A program made the position numbers and the translations under genes. Below the pieces are notes generated by a model. It was not told where the DNA came from. It saw only the letters and a program-made list of their open reading frames with translations, and ran no database searches. Positions 1 to 8,362 of a stretch of 64,000 nt of DNA are shown here, piece by piece. This DNA is from Streptomyces mirabilis (GTDB lineage: Bacteria; Actinomycetota; Actinomycetes; Streptomycetales; Streptomycetaceae). Every line of letters begins with the position of its first letter. Position 1 is the stretch's first letter. The stretch covers positions 1,364,001-1,428,000 of the forward strand of contig NZ_CP074102.1 of assembly GCF_018310535.1 (NCBI RefSeq). Direction: 5' to 3'.

Positions 1-1
1 C

Positions 2-2965
2 GGGCCGACGGCCAAGCGGCTGGCGCTGGCCCGCAAGGCGGTCGCCAAGGGGAAGGGGTGGCGCGGCCGGAACGACGTGTGGTTCGTGCCGCGTCCCCTG
101 CTGGGCCCCGGCGGCGGCAGGCTCGCGTTCGTCTTCCCCGGCCTGGAGGCCGAGTTCGCGCCCAACTCCGAGGACATCGCGCGGCACTTCGCGCTGCCCT
201 GGTCGCGCGCCGTCACCGACGCCACCGTGGGTGACGTTGGCAGGCAGGGCACCGGCGTCTTCGAGCTCGGCCGGCTCCTCGACACCGCGCTGCGCCGCCT
301 CGGCGTCGTCCCCGACGCGCTGGCCGGTCACAGTCTTGGCGAGTGGACCGCGATGGCCGCAGCCGGAATCCACCCTCCGGAGGAGGTCGACGCCTTCCTT
401 GCCGGTTTCGACCCCGACGCGCTGAGCGTCCCCGGGCTGGCCTTCGCCGCGATCGGCGCCCCCGCCGAGGTGGTACTGACCGAGCTGGACGGTCGCGGGG
501 ACGTGGTCCTCTCCCACGACAACGCGCCCAACCAGTCGATGATCTGCGGCCCCGAGCCCGCCGTCGCCGCACTGGTCGAGGTGTTCCGGTCGCGGGCGGT
601 GATCTCGCAGATCCTGCCGTTCCGCTCCGGCTTCCACACCCCGATGCTGGAGCCCTACCTCGGCCCGATCAGAACGGCCGCCGAGGCCTACACCCTGCAC
701 CCGGCCGCGCTGCCCCTGTGGTCCGCGACGACCGTCGCCCCCTACCCGGACGAACCGGCCGCGATCCGTGAGCTGTTCATCCGCCATCTGCTGGAGCCGG
801 TCCGCTTCCGGCCCCTGGTGGAGACGATGTACGCGGCGGGCTTCCGCGCGTTCGTCCAGCTCGGCGCGGGACAGCTCGGCTCGCTCATCGACGACACCCT
901 GCACGGCCGCGACCACCTCGTGGTCCCCGCGCACTCCCCGCACCGCTCGGGCCTGCCCCAACTCCATCGCGTGGCGGGCGCGTTGTGGGCGGACGGAGCC
1001 GCGCCGGACCCCGTCCCGCTGCTGGGCAGGGCCTCGACCTCGACCGTCACACCGGCCCGTACGGTACGCCGTCCGAGCCGCCCCGTACGGCTGGACCTCG
1101 GCGGCGCGAACGTCTCCCTGGACGCGGAGACCCGCGACCGGCTGAGCGCCGCACTGGCCCGGCCGCGACACACCGCGCCCCATGACGCCGGCGCCCTGGA
1201 GGAACAGGGTCTGCTGGGCGCGGAGTTGTCGGCACTGCTGCGGGACGCGACGGCGCTCGCCTCGGACGTGGTGACGGCGGGGCGACGTGGACGCGGCGCC
1301 TCGCGCGACGGGGCCCCGCCCGGCCCCCGTACGGGCGGCAGGCCCCCTAAAGACGGAGCCGACCTTCGTACGGCCGAGCCCGCCACACCCGAACCCCAGC
1401 CCCGGCCCCAGTCCCTCGAAGCCACTCTCCACGTCTCCGTCGACACCATGCCGTACCTCCTGGACCACTGCTTCTTCCGGCAGCCCGCCCAGGCCGACCC
1501 CGCCGACCGCTGGCCCGTGGTCCCGGGCACCACCGTGATCGCCCACCTCATGGAGTTCGCCGAGCGGGCCGCGCCCGGCCGGCGCGCGGTAGCCGTCCAC
1601 GACGTACGGCTGCACCAATGGATCACCGCCACTCCGGCCGTCGACATCCCCGTACGGATCACCCCCGAGGGCCCGGACCGGGTCACCGCCTCCCTCGGCC
1701 CCTACGCCCGGGCCGTGGTCGAACTCGCCCCGGAGCAAACCCGGTTCACGCCGCCTCCCGCGCCCTGGACCTTTCCCGCGACGCTGGAGGAGAAGCCCGA
1801 GCTGACCGCGGCGGAGCTGTACTCGCGCCGCTGGATGTTCCACGGCCCGCGCTTCCAGGGCCTGGACGAACTGACCGCGGTCGGCGACCGGCACGTACGC
1901 GGGGTGCTCGTCACCCCGCCCGCGCCGGGCGCCCTGCTGGACAACGTGGGGCAGCTCCTCGGCTACTGGATCATGGCCCGGCAGCCGGTGCGGACGACGG
2001 TGTTCCCGGTCGGGATGAAGGAGATCCGCTTCCACGGCCCGCACCCCGCGCCCGGCGAGCGCCTGGAGTGCCTGATCCGGATCACCTCAGTCACCGACGC
2101 CACACTCGAAGCGGACATGCAGCTGGTCCACCGGGGGCGGGTGTGGGCAGAGTTCAGCGGCTGGCAGGACCGCCGGTTCGACAGCAATCCGCGCATCCGC
2201 GAGGTGGACCGGGAGCCCGAGCGGTACACGCTGTCCCGTATGCAGCCCGGCGGCTGGGCGCTGGTCCACGAGGAGTGGCCCGATCTGGCCACCCGCGAGC
2301 TGATCATGCGCAACATCCTGGCGGGAGAGGAACGCGAACGGTACGCGGCGCACGCCCCGCGCGGCCGGCGGCAGTGGCTGCTCGGCCGGATCGCCGCCAA
2401 GGACGCGGTACGGAACGTGATGTGGGACGCCGGGGCGGGCCCCGTCTACCCGGCCGAGGTCAGGGTCGGCAACGACCCGGCCGGCCGCCCCTTCGTGACC
2501 GGCGGCTACGGCAGGATCCTGCCCGCGCTGCACGTCTCCATCGCCCACCGCGGCGAGACGGCCGTGGCGATGGCCAGGAGGGAGGGTCCCTGCGGCATCG
2601 ACATCGAGGAAGTCACCGACCGCCCCGAGGGCACCCTCGCGGTGGCCCTCACCGCCACCGAGCGCGAGCTGCTCACGTCACTCGTCCACCGGCCGCAAGG
2701 AGCCCCCGAACGGCTCTGGTTCACCCGATTCTGGGCCGCCAAGGAGGCCGTCGCGAAGGCGCGCGGCACCGGACTTGGCGGTGAGCCGAAGCGGTTCGAG
2801 ATCACCTCGGCCGACGGCGACCGCCTGACCGTCCGCACCGCGGGCGAGGAGTACCGCGTGCGGCACTGTGCGCTGACCACCCCCCGGCCGTCCGCAGGGC
2901 CCGGCAAGGAGTACGTCGTGGCCTGGACGACAGTCAACGATCAGGAGAACGAAGATGACCACTGA
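2..2965 (+). CDS. Iterative type I polyketide synthase, C-terminal part (AT-DH-phosphopantetheinyl transferase), 5' end outside window
   Basis: The frame is open from base 2, so the gene begins left of the window, where a ketosynthase is expected. From the GTG at 77 the protein shows an acyltransferase with the nucleophile motif GHSLGEW near residues 84-90, a hot-dog dehydratase-like region around bases 1420-2160 (LLDHCFF followed by WPVVPGTT), and a C-terminal Sfp-type phosphopantetheinyl transferase at about 2360-2930 with the signatures GIDIEEV and WAAKEAVAKARG. A transferase fused to the synthase could activate the free-standing ACP encoded next. The order AT-DH-PPTase followed by ACP is known from polyunsaturated-fatty-acid-like, enediyne-like and heterocyst-glycolipid-like (hglE) synthases; the last fits the glycosyltransferase downstream best, which is inference. 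The stop overlaps the ACP start by 11 bases, so the genes are co-transcribed. Confidence 0.9.
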   Translation, partial: GPTAKRLALARKAVAKGKGWRGRNDVWFVPRPLLGPGGGRLAFVFPGLEAEFAPNSEDIARHFALPWSRAVTDATVGDVGRQGTGVFELGRLLDTALRRLGVVPDALAGHSLGEWTAMAAAGIHPPEEVDAFLAGFDPDALSVPGLAFAAIGAPAEVVLTELDGRGDVVLSHDNAPNQSMICGPEPAVAALVEVFRSRAVISQILPFRSGFHTPMLEPYLGPIRTAAEAYTLHPAALPLWSATTVAPYPDEPAAIRELFIRHLLEPVRFRPLVETMYAAGFRAFVQLGAGQLGSLIDDTLHGRDHLVVPAHSPHRSGLPQLHRVAGALWADGAAPDPVPLLGRASTSTVTPARTVRRPSRPVRLDLGGANVSLDAETRDRLSAALARPRHTAPHDAGALEEQGLLGAELSALLRDATALASDVVTAGRRGRGASRDGAPPGPRTGGRPPKDGADLRTAEPATPEPQPRPQSLEATLHVSVDTMPYLLDHCFFRQPAQADPADRWPVVPGTTVIAHLMEFAERAAPGRRAVAVHDVRLHQWITATPAVDIPVRITPEGPDRVTASLGPYARAVVELAPEQTRFTPPPAPWTFPATLEEKPELTAAELYSRRWMFHGPRFQGLDELTAVGDRHVRGVLVTPPAPGALLDNVGQLLGYWIMARQPVRTTVFPVGMKEIRFHGPHPAPGERLECLIRITSVTDATLEADMQLVHRGRVWAEFSGWQDRRFDSNPRIREVDREPERYTLSRMQPGGWALVHEEWPDLATRELIMRNILAGEERERYAAHAPRGRRQWLLGRIAAKDAVRNVMWDAGAGPVYPAEVRVGNDPAGRPFVTGGYGRILPALHVSIAHRGETAVAMARREGPCGIDIEEVTDRPEGTLAVALTATERELLTSLVHRPQGAPERLWFTRFWAAKEAVAKARGTGLGGEPKRFEITSADGDRLTVRTAGEEYRVRHCALTTPRPSAGPGKEYVVAWTTVNDQENEDDH

Positions 2966-3302
2966 ACTCGACCGTCCCGCGGGCCAGTCGGACAGGGGAC
3001 GGACCTCGGCGCCCGACGCGGCGACCGCGCTCGCCGACATCTCGGCCATCCTGCGCACCGTGCTGGAGGAGTACGGGCTCGACGACTCCGAGATCAGCCT
3101 CGACACGTCCTTCCACGACGACCTGGAGCTGGAGAGCATCGACCTCGTCACCCTCTCCGCCGAACTGCGCGAGTTCTACGGCGAGCGGGTCAACTTCGCC
3201 GCGTTCATAGCCGACCGCGGGCTGGAGGAGATCATCGCGCTCACCGTCGGCGATCTCGTCGGCTACGTCGTGGACTCACTGGCCGTCGCGGAGGTGGGCT
3301 GA
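2955..3302 (+). CDS. Acyl carrier protein
   Basis: This 115-residue protein carries the growing acyl chain on a phosphopantetheine arm. The helix-2 motif LELESIDLVTLS supplies the serine to be modified (D/E-L-E-S-I-D-L in place of the usual DSL). About 20 flexible residues precede the roughly 80-residue carrier fold, so it is longer than a fatty-acid ACP. The ATG at 2955 lies inside the end of the synthase gene, and the stop is one base before the hydrolase start, so translation is probably coupled. The phosphopantetheinyl transferase domain of the preceding protein is the obvious candidate to activate it. ACP identity is firm; its assignment to this synthase rests on position. Confidence 0.93.
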   Translation: MTTELDRPAGQSDRGRTSAPDAATALADISAILRTVLEEYGLDDSEISLDTSFHDDLELESIDLVTLSAELREFYGERVNFAAFIADRGLEEIIALTVGDLVGYVVDSLAVAEVG

Positions 3303-3303
3303 G

Positions 3304-4110
3304 ATGGCGACGATGCGGGTGAACGGGATCGACGTACACGTCCAGCGGCTGGGCCACGAGAGCGGCTCCCCACGCCCCGTCGTGGTCCTCATCCACGGCC
3401 TGCTCATCGACAGCCTGGCCAGCTACTACTTCAGCCTCGCGCCGCGGCTCGCCGAGGAGGGCCTGGACGTCGTCATGTACGACCTGCGCGGGCACGGCAA
3501 GACCTCCCGGCCGCCGACCGGCTACCGGATGGAGGACTTCGTCGACGACCTCGACGGACTGCTGGACGCGCTGGCGATCGACCGCCCGGTGCACCTCGTC
3601 GGCAACTCCTTCGGCGGCGCCGTCGCGTACGCCATGGCCGCCGCCCGCCCCGAGCGGGTCGCGAGCGTGATCGCCATCGAGGCGGAACCGCCGGCCCGGG
3701 CTTGGGCGAAGAACATGTACGAGGGCCTGGTCGGCGAGCAGGGCGGACTGGTGGTCCAGGAGGTCACCGAGTGGCTGCGGGAGAACCCGGGCGAGCGCAA
3801 CGCCCGGCCGTTCCGGGCGGCGGGCCGGGTCCTCGACGAGACCGCGCTCGCCCAGGAGATCCCGCTCAGCACTCTCCTCGACGAGGACCTGTCCGCGATC
3901 CGCTGCCCGGTCTTCGCCATCTTCGGCGGCGCGTCCAAGCTGTCGGCGCAGACCGGGATGCTGGAGGCCTCGCTCCCCCACTGCCGTACGGTCGTCCTGC
4001 CCGATCTCGGCCACTCGGTGCTGGTGGAGGCCACCCAACAGACGTACGCCCTCGTGCGCGACTGGCTGCTGCTCGGCCAGGGGGCGCACGCACTGCGGGA
4101 GGCCCGCTAG
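3304..4110 (+). CDS. Alpha/beta hydrolase
   Basis: A 268-residue cytosolic alpha/beta-hydrolase with an oxyanion-hole HG motif (LIHGLLID, about residue 32), the nucleophile elbow GNSFGG (about residue 100) and a C-terminal catalytic histidine in DLGHSVLVEA. No signal peptide is present. It sits between the ACP and the glycosyltransferase with no gap on the downstream side (TAG followed directly by ATG). In PKS clusters such proteins act as chain-releasing thioesterases, proof-reading hydrolases or cyclases. Release of the acyl chain from the ACP is the most natural role because the synthase shows no thioesterase domain in the visible part; this is inference. Confidence 0.88.
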   Translation: MATMRVNGIDVHVQRLGHESGSPRPVVVLIHGLLIDSLASYYFSLAPRLAEEGLDVVMYDLRGHGKTSRPPTGYRMEDFVDDLDGLLDALAIDRPVHLVGNSFGGAVAYAMAAARPERVASVIAIEAEPPARAWAKNMYEGLVGEQGGLVVQEVTEWLRENPGERNARPFRAAGRVLDETALAQEIPLSTLLDEDLSAIRCPVFAIFGGASKLSAQTGMLEASLPHCRTVVLPDLGHSVLVEATQQTYALVRDWLLLGQGAHALREAR

Positions 4111-5307
4111 ATGGGCCGGTTCCTGTTCGTGGTGCCGCCGCTGGTCGGGCACGTCAACCCGGCCGTGGGCACCGCGGCGGCACTCGCCGGGCGCGGGCAC
4201 GAGATCGCGTGGGCGGGCCACCCGGAGCTCGTCCGCGGTCTCGTCGGATCCGACGCCGTCGTCTTCCCCTGCGCCCTCCCCGAGGACGGACTGTCCCGGC
4301 CCGCCGATCTGAAGGGGCCGGCCGCGTTCCGGTTCCTCTGGGAGAGCTTCCTCGTCCCGCTGGCGGACGCGATGGCGCCCGGGGTACGGGCGGCGATCGA
4401 GGCGTACGACCCCGATGTCGTCGTCTGCGACCAGCAGGCGGTGGCGGGTGCGCTGGTCGCCGAGTCCCTCGGGCGCGTCTGGGTGACCTCGGCCACCACC
4501 TCCGCCGAACTCGTCGACCCGCTGGCCGGTATGCCGAAGGTCGCGGCGTGGCTGGACGGACTGCTGGCCCAGCTGCGGAACCGGATCTGCGGCGGGGCCG
4601 GCTCGGCGGACCCTCGTTTCTCCCCGCACGGCGTCCTGGCGTACACCACCCGCGCGCTGCTCGGCCCGGCCGAACTGCCCGACCGGGTCTGGCTGGTGGG
4701 CCCGTCCGTCGCCGCCCGCCCCACGAGCGGCGACGACTTCCCCTGGGACTGGCTGGACGCCTCGCCTCTGCCCACCGTCCTGGTCAGCCTCGGCACGGCC
4801 AACAACGACGCCGGGGCCCGATTCCTGAACGCGGCCGCGGAGGGGCTGGGCGGACTGGCGGGCCAGCTGCGGGCGGTGCTCGTCGACCCCGGCGGGCTCG
4901 TCGAGGGCCCGGTCCCCGACAATGTCCTCCTGCGTCCCCACGTCCCCCAACTCGCCCTTCTCCCACGGCTCGACGCGGTCGTCTGCCATGCCGGGCACAA
5001 CACCGTGTGCGAGGCGCTGTGGCACGGTGTCCCGCTCGTCGTGGCGCCGATCCGGGACGACCAGCCGATCGTCGCCGGGCAGGTCGTGGACGCGGGCGCC
5101 GGGGTACGGCTGCGGTTCGGTCGCGCCGACGCGGCCAGGATCCGTGCGGCGGTCGAGACGGTCCTCGACCCGGCCGGGGGCCACCGGAAGGCGGCCGAGG
5201 CCGTCGGGGAGTCCTTCCGCGCCGCGGGCGGCAGCGCCTCCGCCGCCGCCCGCCTCGAAACACTGCCTGCCGAGTCGGCCGTGCCGCGGGCACGAGGCGG
5301 CGCATGA
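4111..5307 (+). CDS. MGT-type (GT1) glycosyltransferase
   Basis: A 398-residue GT-B fold glycosyltransferase of the macrolide/UDP-glucosyltransferase type. The N-terminal PLVGHVNPAVG segment is the acceptor-side loop with the usual catalytic histidine, and the C-terminal nucleotide-sugar site is seen as CHAGHNTVCEALWHGVPLVV (around residues 293-312) followed by DDQPIVAGQV. It most likely transfers an activated sugar to the polyketide or fatty product of the neighbouring synthase, giving a glycolipid, before export by the ABC transporter. The ATG follows the hydrolase stop with no spacer and its TGA overlaps the transporter ATG (ATGA). The sugar and acceptor cannot be read from sequence. Confidence 0.9.
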   Translation: MGRFLFVVPPLVGHVNPAVGTAAALAGRGHEIAWAGHPELVRGLVGSDAVVFPCALPEDGLSRPADLKGPAAFRFLWESFLVPLADAMAPGVRAAIEAYDPDVVVCDQQAVAGALVAESLGRVWVTSATTSAELVDPLAGMPKVAAWLDGLLAQLRNRICGGAGSADPRFSPHGVLAYTTRALLGPAELPDRVWLVGPSVAARPTSGDDFPWDWLDASPLPTVLVSLGTANNDAGARFLNAAAEGLGGLAGQLRAVLVDPGGLVEGPVPDNVLLRPHVPQLALLPRLDAVVCHAGHNTVCEALWHGVPLVVAPIRDDQPIVAGQVVDAGAGVRLRFGRADAARIRAAVETVLDPAGGHRKAAEAVGESFRAAGGSASAAARLETLPAESAVPRARGGA

Positions 5308-7130
5308 ACGACAACGGCACGACCGAGCACCGGCCGGCGCCCGACGCCCACCGTCCCGACCCTCCCCACGGCCACGGCCCGGAAGTCTCCCCGACCGGCT
5401 CCCTGGGCGCCCTCGTCGGCTACGCACGACCCCACTGGCGCGTGCTGCTGCTCTCCCTCGTGCTCACTCTGCTGGCCAGCGTGTCGGGACTGGTGCAGCC
5501 GAAGTTCGCGCAGGCGATCCTGGACCGGCTCGACGGCGGCGGCAGCGTGGTCGCGCCGGTCGCGCTGCTCGCCGCGTTCCTGGTCGCGGGCGCCCTGCTC
5601 ACCGGTCTCAACGCCTGGCTCCAGCAACGGACTTCGGAGCGGGTGGTGCGGGAGGTGCGGCGCGGTCTGGTGCACCGCCTGATCCGGCTGCGGGTCGCCG
5701 AGCTGGACCGGCGGGCCCCCGGCGACCTGATCGCCCGCGTCACCTCCGACAGCACACTGCTCAAGAGCGCCGCCACCGAGGGCCTGATCATGACGGTCAA
5801 CGGCGTCCTGACCTTCGCCGGGGCGCTGTTCATGATGGCGACGCTCGACGCGCGTCTGCTCGGTGTCACGCTGCTGGTGCTGACGATGGTCGGTGTCGTG
5901 ATCACCGTCATCCTGCCTCGGATCAAGGCGGCCGTGGCCCGCTCCCAGGCGTCCGTCGGAGCGGTCGGCGCCGTACTCGACCGCACCCTCGGCGCGGCCC
6001 GTACGGTCAAGGCCAACGGCGCCGAGGGCCGCGAGACGCGCACCGCCGAGGACGCGGTCGACGAGGCGTACGCCGCCGGACTGGTCGGCGCCCGCTACAG
6101 CGCCCTCGTCACCATGGTCGGCGGTGCCGCCATCCAGACCGCGTTCCTGGTGGTGCTCGGCGTGGGCGGCACCTTCGTCGCCCATCACTCGATGTCGGTC
6201 TCCGAACTGATCGCCTTCCTCCTGTACGTCTTCTTCCTGGCGAGCCCGGTGTCACAGCTGGTCGGCGGCGCGGCCCAACTCCAGCAGGGGCTGGGCGCGG
6301 TGGGCAGGATCCAGGAGGCGGGCGCGCTGCCGGTCGAGGACGACATCGACGCGACCGGGCCCGCGTACACCCCCGCCCACGCCGCACCACCGGCCGTCGA
6401 ACTGACCGGCGTCGAGTTCACCTACCCCGGCCGCGCCCCGGCCCTGCGCGGCGTGAGCTTCACCGTCCCCGGCGGCACCCGGACCGCGCTGGTCGGTCTG
6501 TCGGGCGCGGGCAAGACCACCCTCTTCTCCCTCCTCCAGCGCTTCTACGAGCCGACCGCGGGCACCATCAGGATCGGCGACCAGGACATCGCGGCCCTGC
6601 CGCGCGCCGAGGTCCGGCGCCGGATCGCGTACGTCGAGCAGGACTCCCCCGTGATGGCGGGCACCCTCCGCGAGAACCTCCTGTACGCGGCGCCCTCGGC
6701 CACCCGGGAGCAGCTGGCCGAGGCCCTGGCCGTCACCCGCCTCGACGGCCTCCTCGCCCGCCTTCCCCAGGGCCTGGACACGCCCGTGGGCCCACGCGGC
6801 GTCACCCTGTCCGGCGGCGAACGCCAGCGCCTCGCCATCGCCCGCGCCCTGCTGCGCCGCCCCCAGGTACTTCTCCTCGACGAGGCGACGGCCCAGCTCG
6901 ACGCCCGCAACGAACAGGCCCTCGGCGAACTCGTCGCCCGCACGGCGGGCCGCTGCACGGTCCTTCTGATCGCCCACCGTCTGTCCACGGTCACCGACGC
7001 CGACCAGATCGTGGTCCTGGAACACGGCGACGTCCGCGCCGTGGGCACCCACCACTCCCTGGTCGACGACGACGACCTCTACCGCGAACTGGCCGCCACC
7101 CAACTCCTGGCCGCCGAGCCCCCGTCGTGA
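5304..7130 (+). CDS. ABC exporter, fused membrane and ATPase domains
   Basis: A 608-residue half-size exporter expected to work as a homodimer in the plasma membrane. A proline/histidine-rich leader of about 30 residues precedes six membrane helices (to about residue 330), then the nucleotide-binding domain with Walker A GLSGAGKTT (about 397), signature LSGGERQR (about 503), Walker B VLLLDEAT (about 525) and H-loop LIAHRLST. The open frame extends far upstream, but the ATG at 5304 forms an ATGA overlap with the glycosyltransferase stop and gives the normal family length. Its place at the end of the cluster suggests that it exports or flips the glycosylated product. It ends three bases before the convergent MFS gene with no visible terminator. 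Confidence 0.93.
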   Translation: MNDNGTTEHRPAPDAHRPDPPHGHGPEVSPTGSLGALVGYARPHWRVLLLSLVLTLLASVSGLVQPKFAQAILDRLDGGGSVVAPVALLAAFLVAGALLTGLNAWLQQRTSERVVREVRRGLVHRLIRLRVAELDRRAPGDLIARVTSDSTLLKSAATEGLIMTVNGVLTFAGALFMMATLDARLLGVTLLVLTMVGVVITVILPRIKAAVARSQASVGAVGAVLDRTLGAARTVKANGAEGRETRTAEDAVDEAYAAGLVGARYSALVTMVGGAAIQTAFLVVLGVGGTFVAHHSMSVSELIAFLLYVFFLASPVSQLVGGAAQLQQGLGAVGRIQEAGALPVEDDIDATGPAYTPAHAAPPAVELTGVEFTYPGRAPALRGVSFTVPGGTRTALVGLSGAGKTTLFSLLQRFYEPTAGTIRIGDQDIAALPRAEVRRRIAYVEQDSPVMAGTLRENLLYAAPSATREQLAEALAVTRLDGLLARLPQGLDTPVGPRGVTLSGGERQRLAIARALLRRPQVLLLDEATAQLDARNEQALGELVARTAGRCTVLLIAHRLSTVTDADQIVVLEHGDVRAVGTHHSLVDDDDLYRELAATQLLAAEPPS

Positions 7131-7133
7131 CCG

Positions 7134-8321
7134 CTAACGAGGTCCGCTCGCGGCTTGGTGAGCGGCGACGGCCATCACGACGACGGAGATCAGGACGATG
7201 CCGGCGCCGACGTAGAGCGGCGCCGTGTAGCCGAGGCCCGCGGTGATGGCCAGTCCCCCGAGCCAGGCGCCGAGCGCGTTGCCGATGTTGGACGCGGACA
7301 CATTGGCGCTGGCGGCGAGCGCCGCCCCATGGGCGAAGTCGGTGACGCGAGTGATCAGGCCCGGCACACTGGCGAACCCGAAGAGCCCCATCAGAAACAC
7401 CAGTATCACCGACGCGATGCCGCTGCCGGCCAGCAGACCGAAAACGGCCAGGGTGATGGCGAGTCCGAGCAGAGCGACGACCAGGGCGCGGTCACGGTCA
7501 TGGTCGGCCGCGCGCCCGCCGACCAGGTTCCCGACGACCAGGCCGACGCCGTACACCATCAGCAGCCAGGCGACATCCCCGGAGGAGAAGCCGCCGACCT
7601 CGGTGAACGTGTAGGCGATGTAGGTGAACGCACCGAACATCCCGCCGTAGCCGAGCGCGGTGGCCGTCAGGGTCAGCCAGACCTGCCAGGACCGCAGCGC
7701 ACGGAACTGGGCCCGCAGGCCGCCGGCCGGTGTCAGGTCCGGGCGGCCCGTCACCGTCGGAGGCCATGTCTCTCCCGCACCGGCCGGGACGAGGGCGACG
7801 ATTCCGGCCAGCGCGAGCAGGCCGATTGCGGTGACCGCCCAGAAGGCCGCTCGCCAGCCCCAGCGCTCGCCGACGAGCGCGCCGAACGGCACGCCCAGCA
7901 CGTTCGCGACCGTCAGCCCGGCGAACATGACCGCCACCGCGCGGGACTTCTTCTCCGGCGCGACCAGACTGCGGGCGACCAGCGAGCCGATACCGAAGAA
8001 CGACCCGTGGCACAACGCCGCGACGATCCGCCCGAGCAGCATCACCGGATAGCTCGGCGCGAGAGCGGACAGCAGGTTGCCGATGACGAACAGCGCCACC
8101 AGGCCGATCAGGATCCCCTTGCGGGGCAGCCGCGCCGTCGCCGCGGTCAGCGCGATCGCGCCGACGGCGACACTCAGCGCGTACCCGGAGATCAGCTGGC
8201 CTGCGGCCGCCTCGGACACCGCGAAACTCGACGCCACCTGCGGCAGCAGTCCGGCGATCAGGAACTCGGTCAGACCGATGCCGAACCCGCCGAGTGCCAG
8301 CGCGATCAGTCCACTCGGCAT
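7134..8321 (-). CDS. Major facilitator superfamily transporter (DHA1-like)
   Basis: About 395 residues with 12 predicted membrane helices and the motif-A-like loop AARLPRKGILIG between helices 2 and 3. It resembles the AraJ/Cmx group of sugar or drug proton antiporters. Two starts are possible. A GTG at 8366 overlaps the stop of the preceding gene (GTGA). An ATG at 8321 has a strong Shine-Dalgarno GGGGAG six bases upstream and begins right before helix 1. I chose the ATG. It is the last gene of the carbohydrate operon, so it may export a catabolic by-product or be a secondary sugar transporter; an unrelated drug-efflux role cannot be excluded. Confidence 0.88.
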   Translation of the reverse strand: MPSGLIALALGGFGIGLTEFLIAGLLPQVASSFAVSEAAAGQLISGYALSVAVGAIALTAATARLPRKGILIGLVALFVIGNLLSALAPSYPVMLLGRIVAALCHGSFFGIGSLVARSLVAPEKKSRAVAVMFAGLTVANVLGVPFGALVGERWGWRAAFWAVTAIGLLALAGIVALVPAGAGETWPPTVTGRPDLTPAGGLRAQFRALRSWQVWLTLTATALGYGGMFGAFTYIAYTFTEVGGFSSGDVAWLLMVYGVGLVVGNLVGGRAADHDRDRALVVALLGLAITLAVFGLLAGSGIASVILVFLMGLFGFASVPGLITRVTDFAHGAALAASANVSASNIGNALGAWLGGLAITAGLGYTAPLYVGAGIVLISVVVMAVAAHQAASGPR

Positions 8322-8362
8322 CCGTCGCTCCCCGATCGCGGGGCCACGGTCCTTCTCGAACT

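Noticed and set aside
3702..5303. Upstream extension of the ABC transporter frame
   Set aside because: The extension overlaps the hydrolase and glycosyltransferase genes and is Arg/Pro/Gly-rich; the ATG at 5304 gives normal length and coupling.
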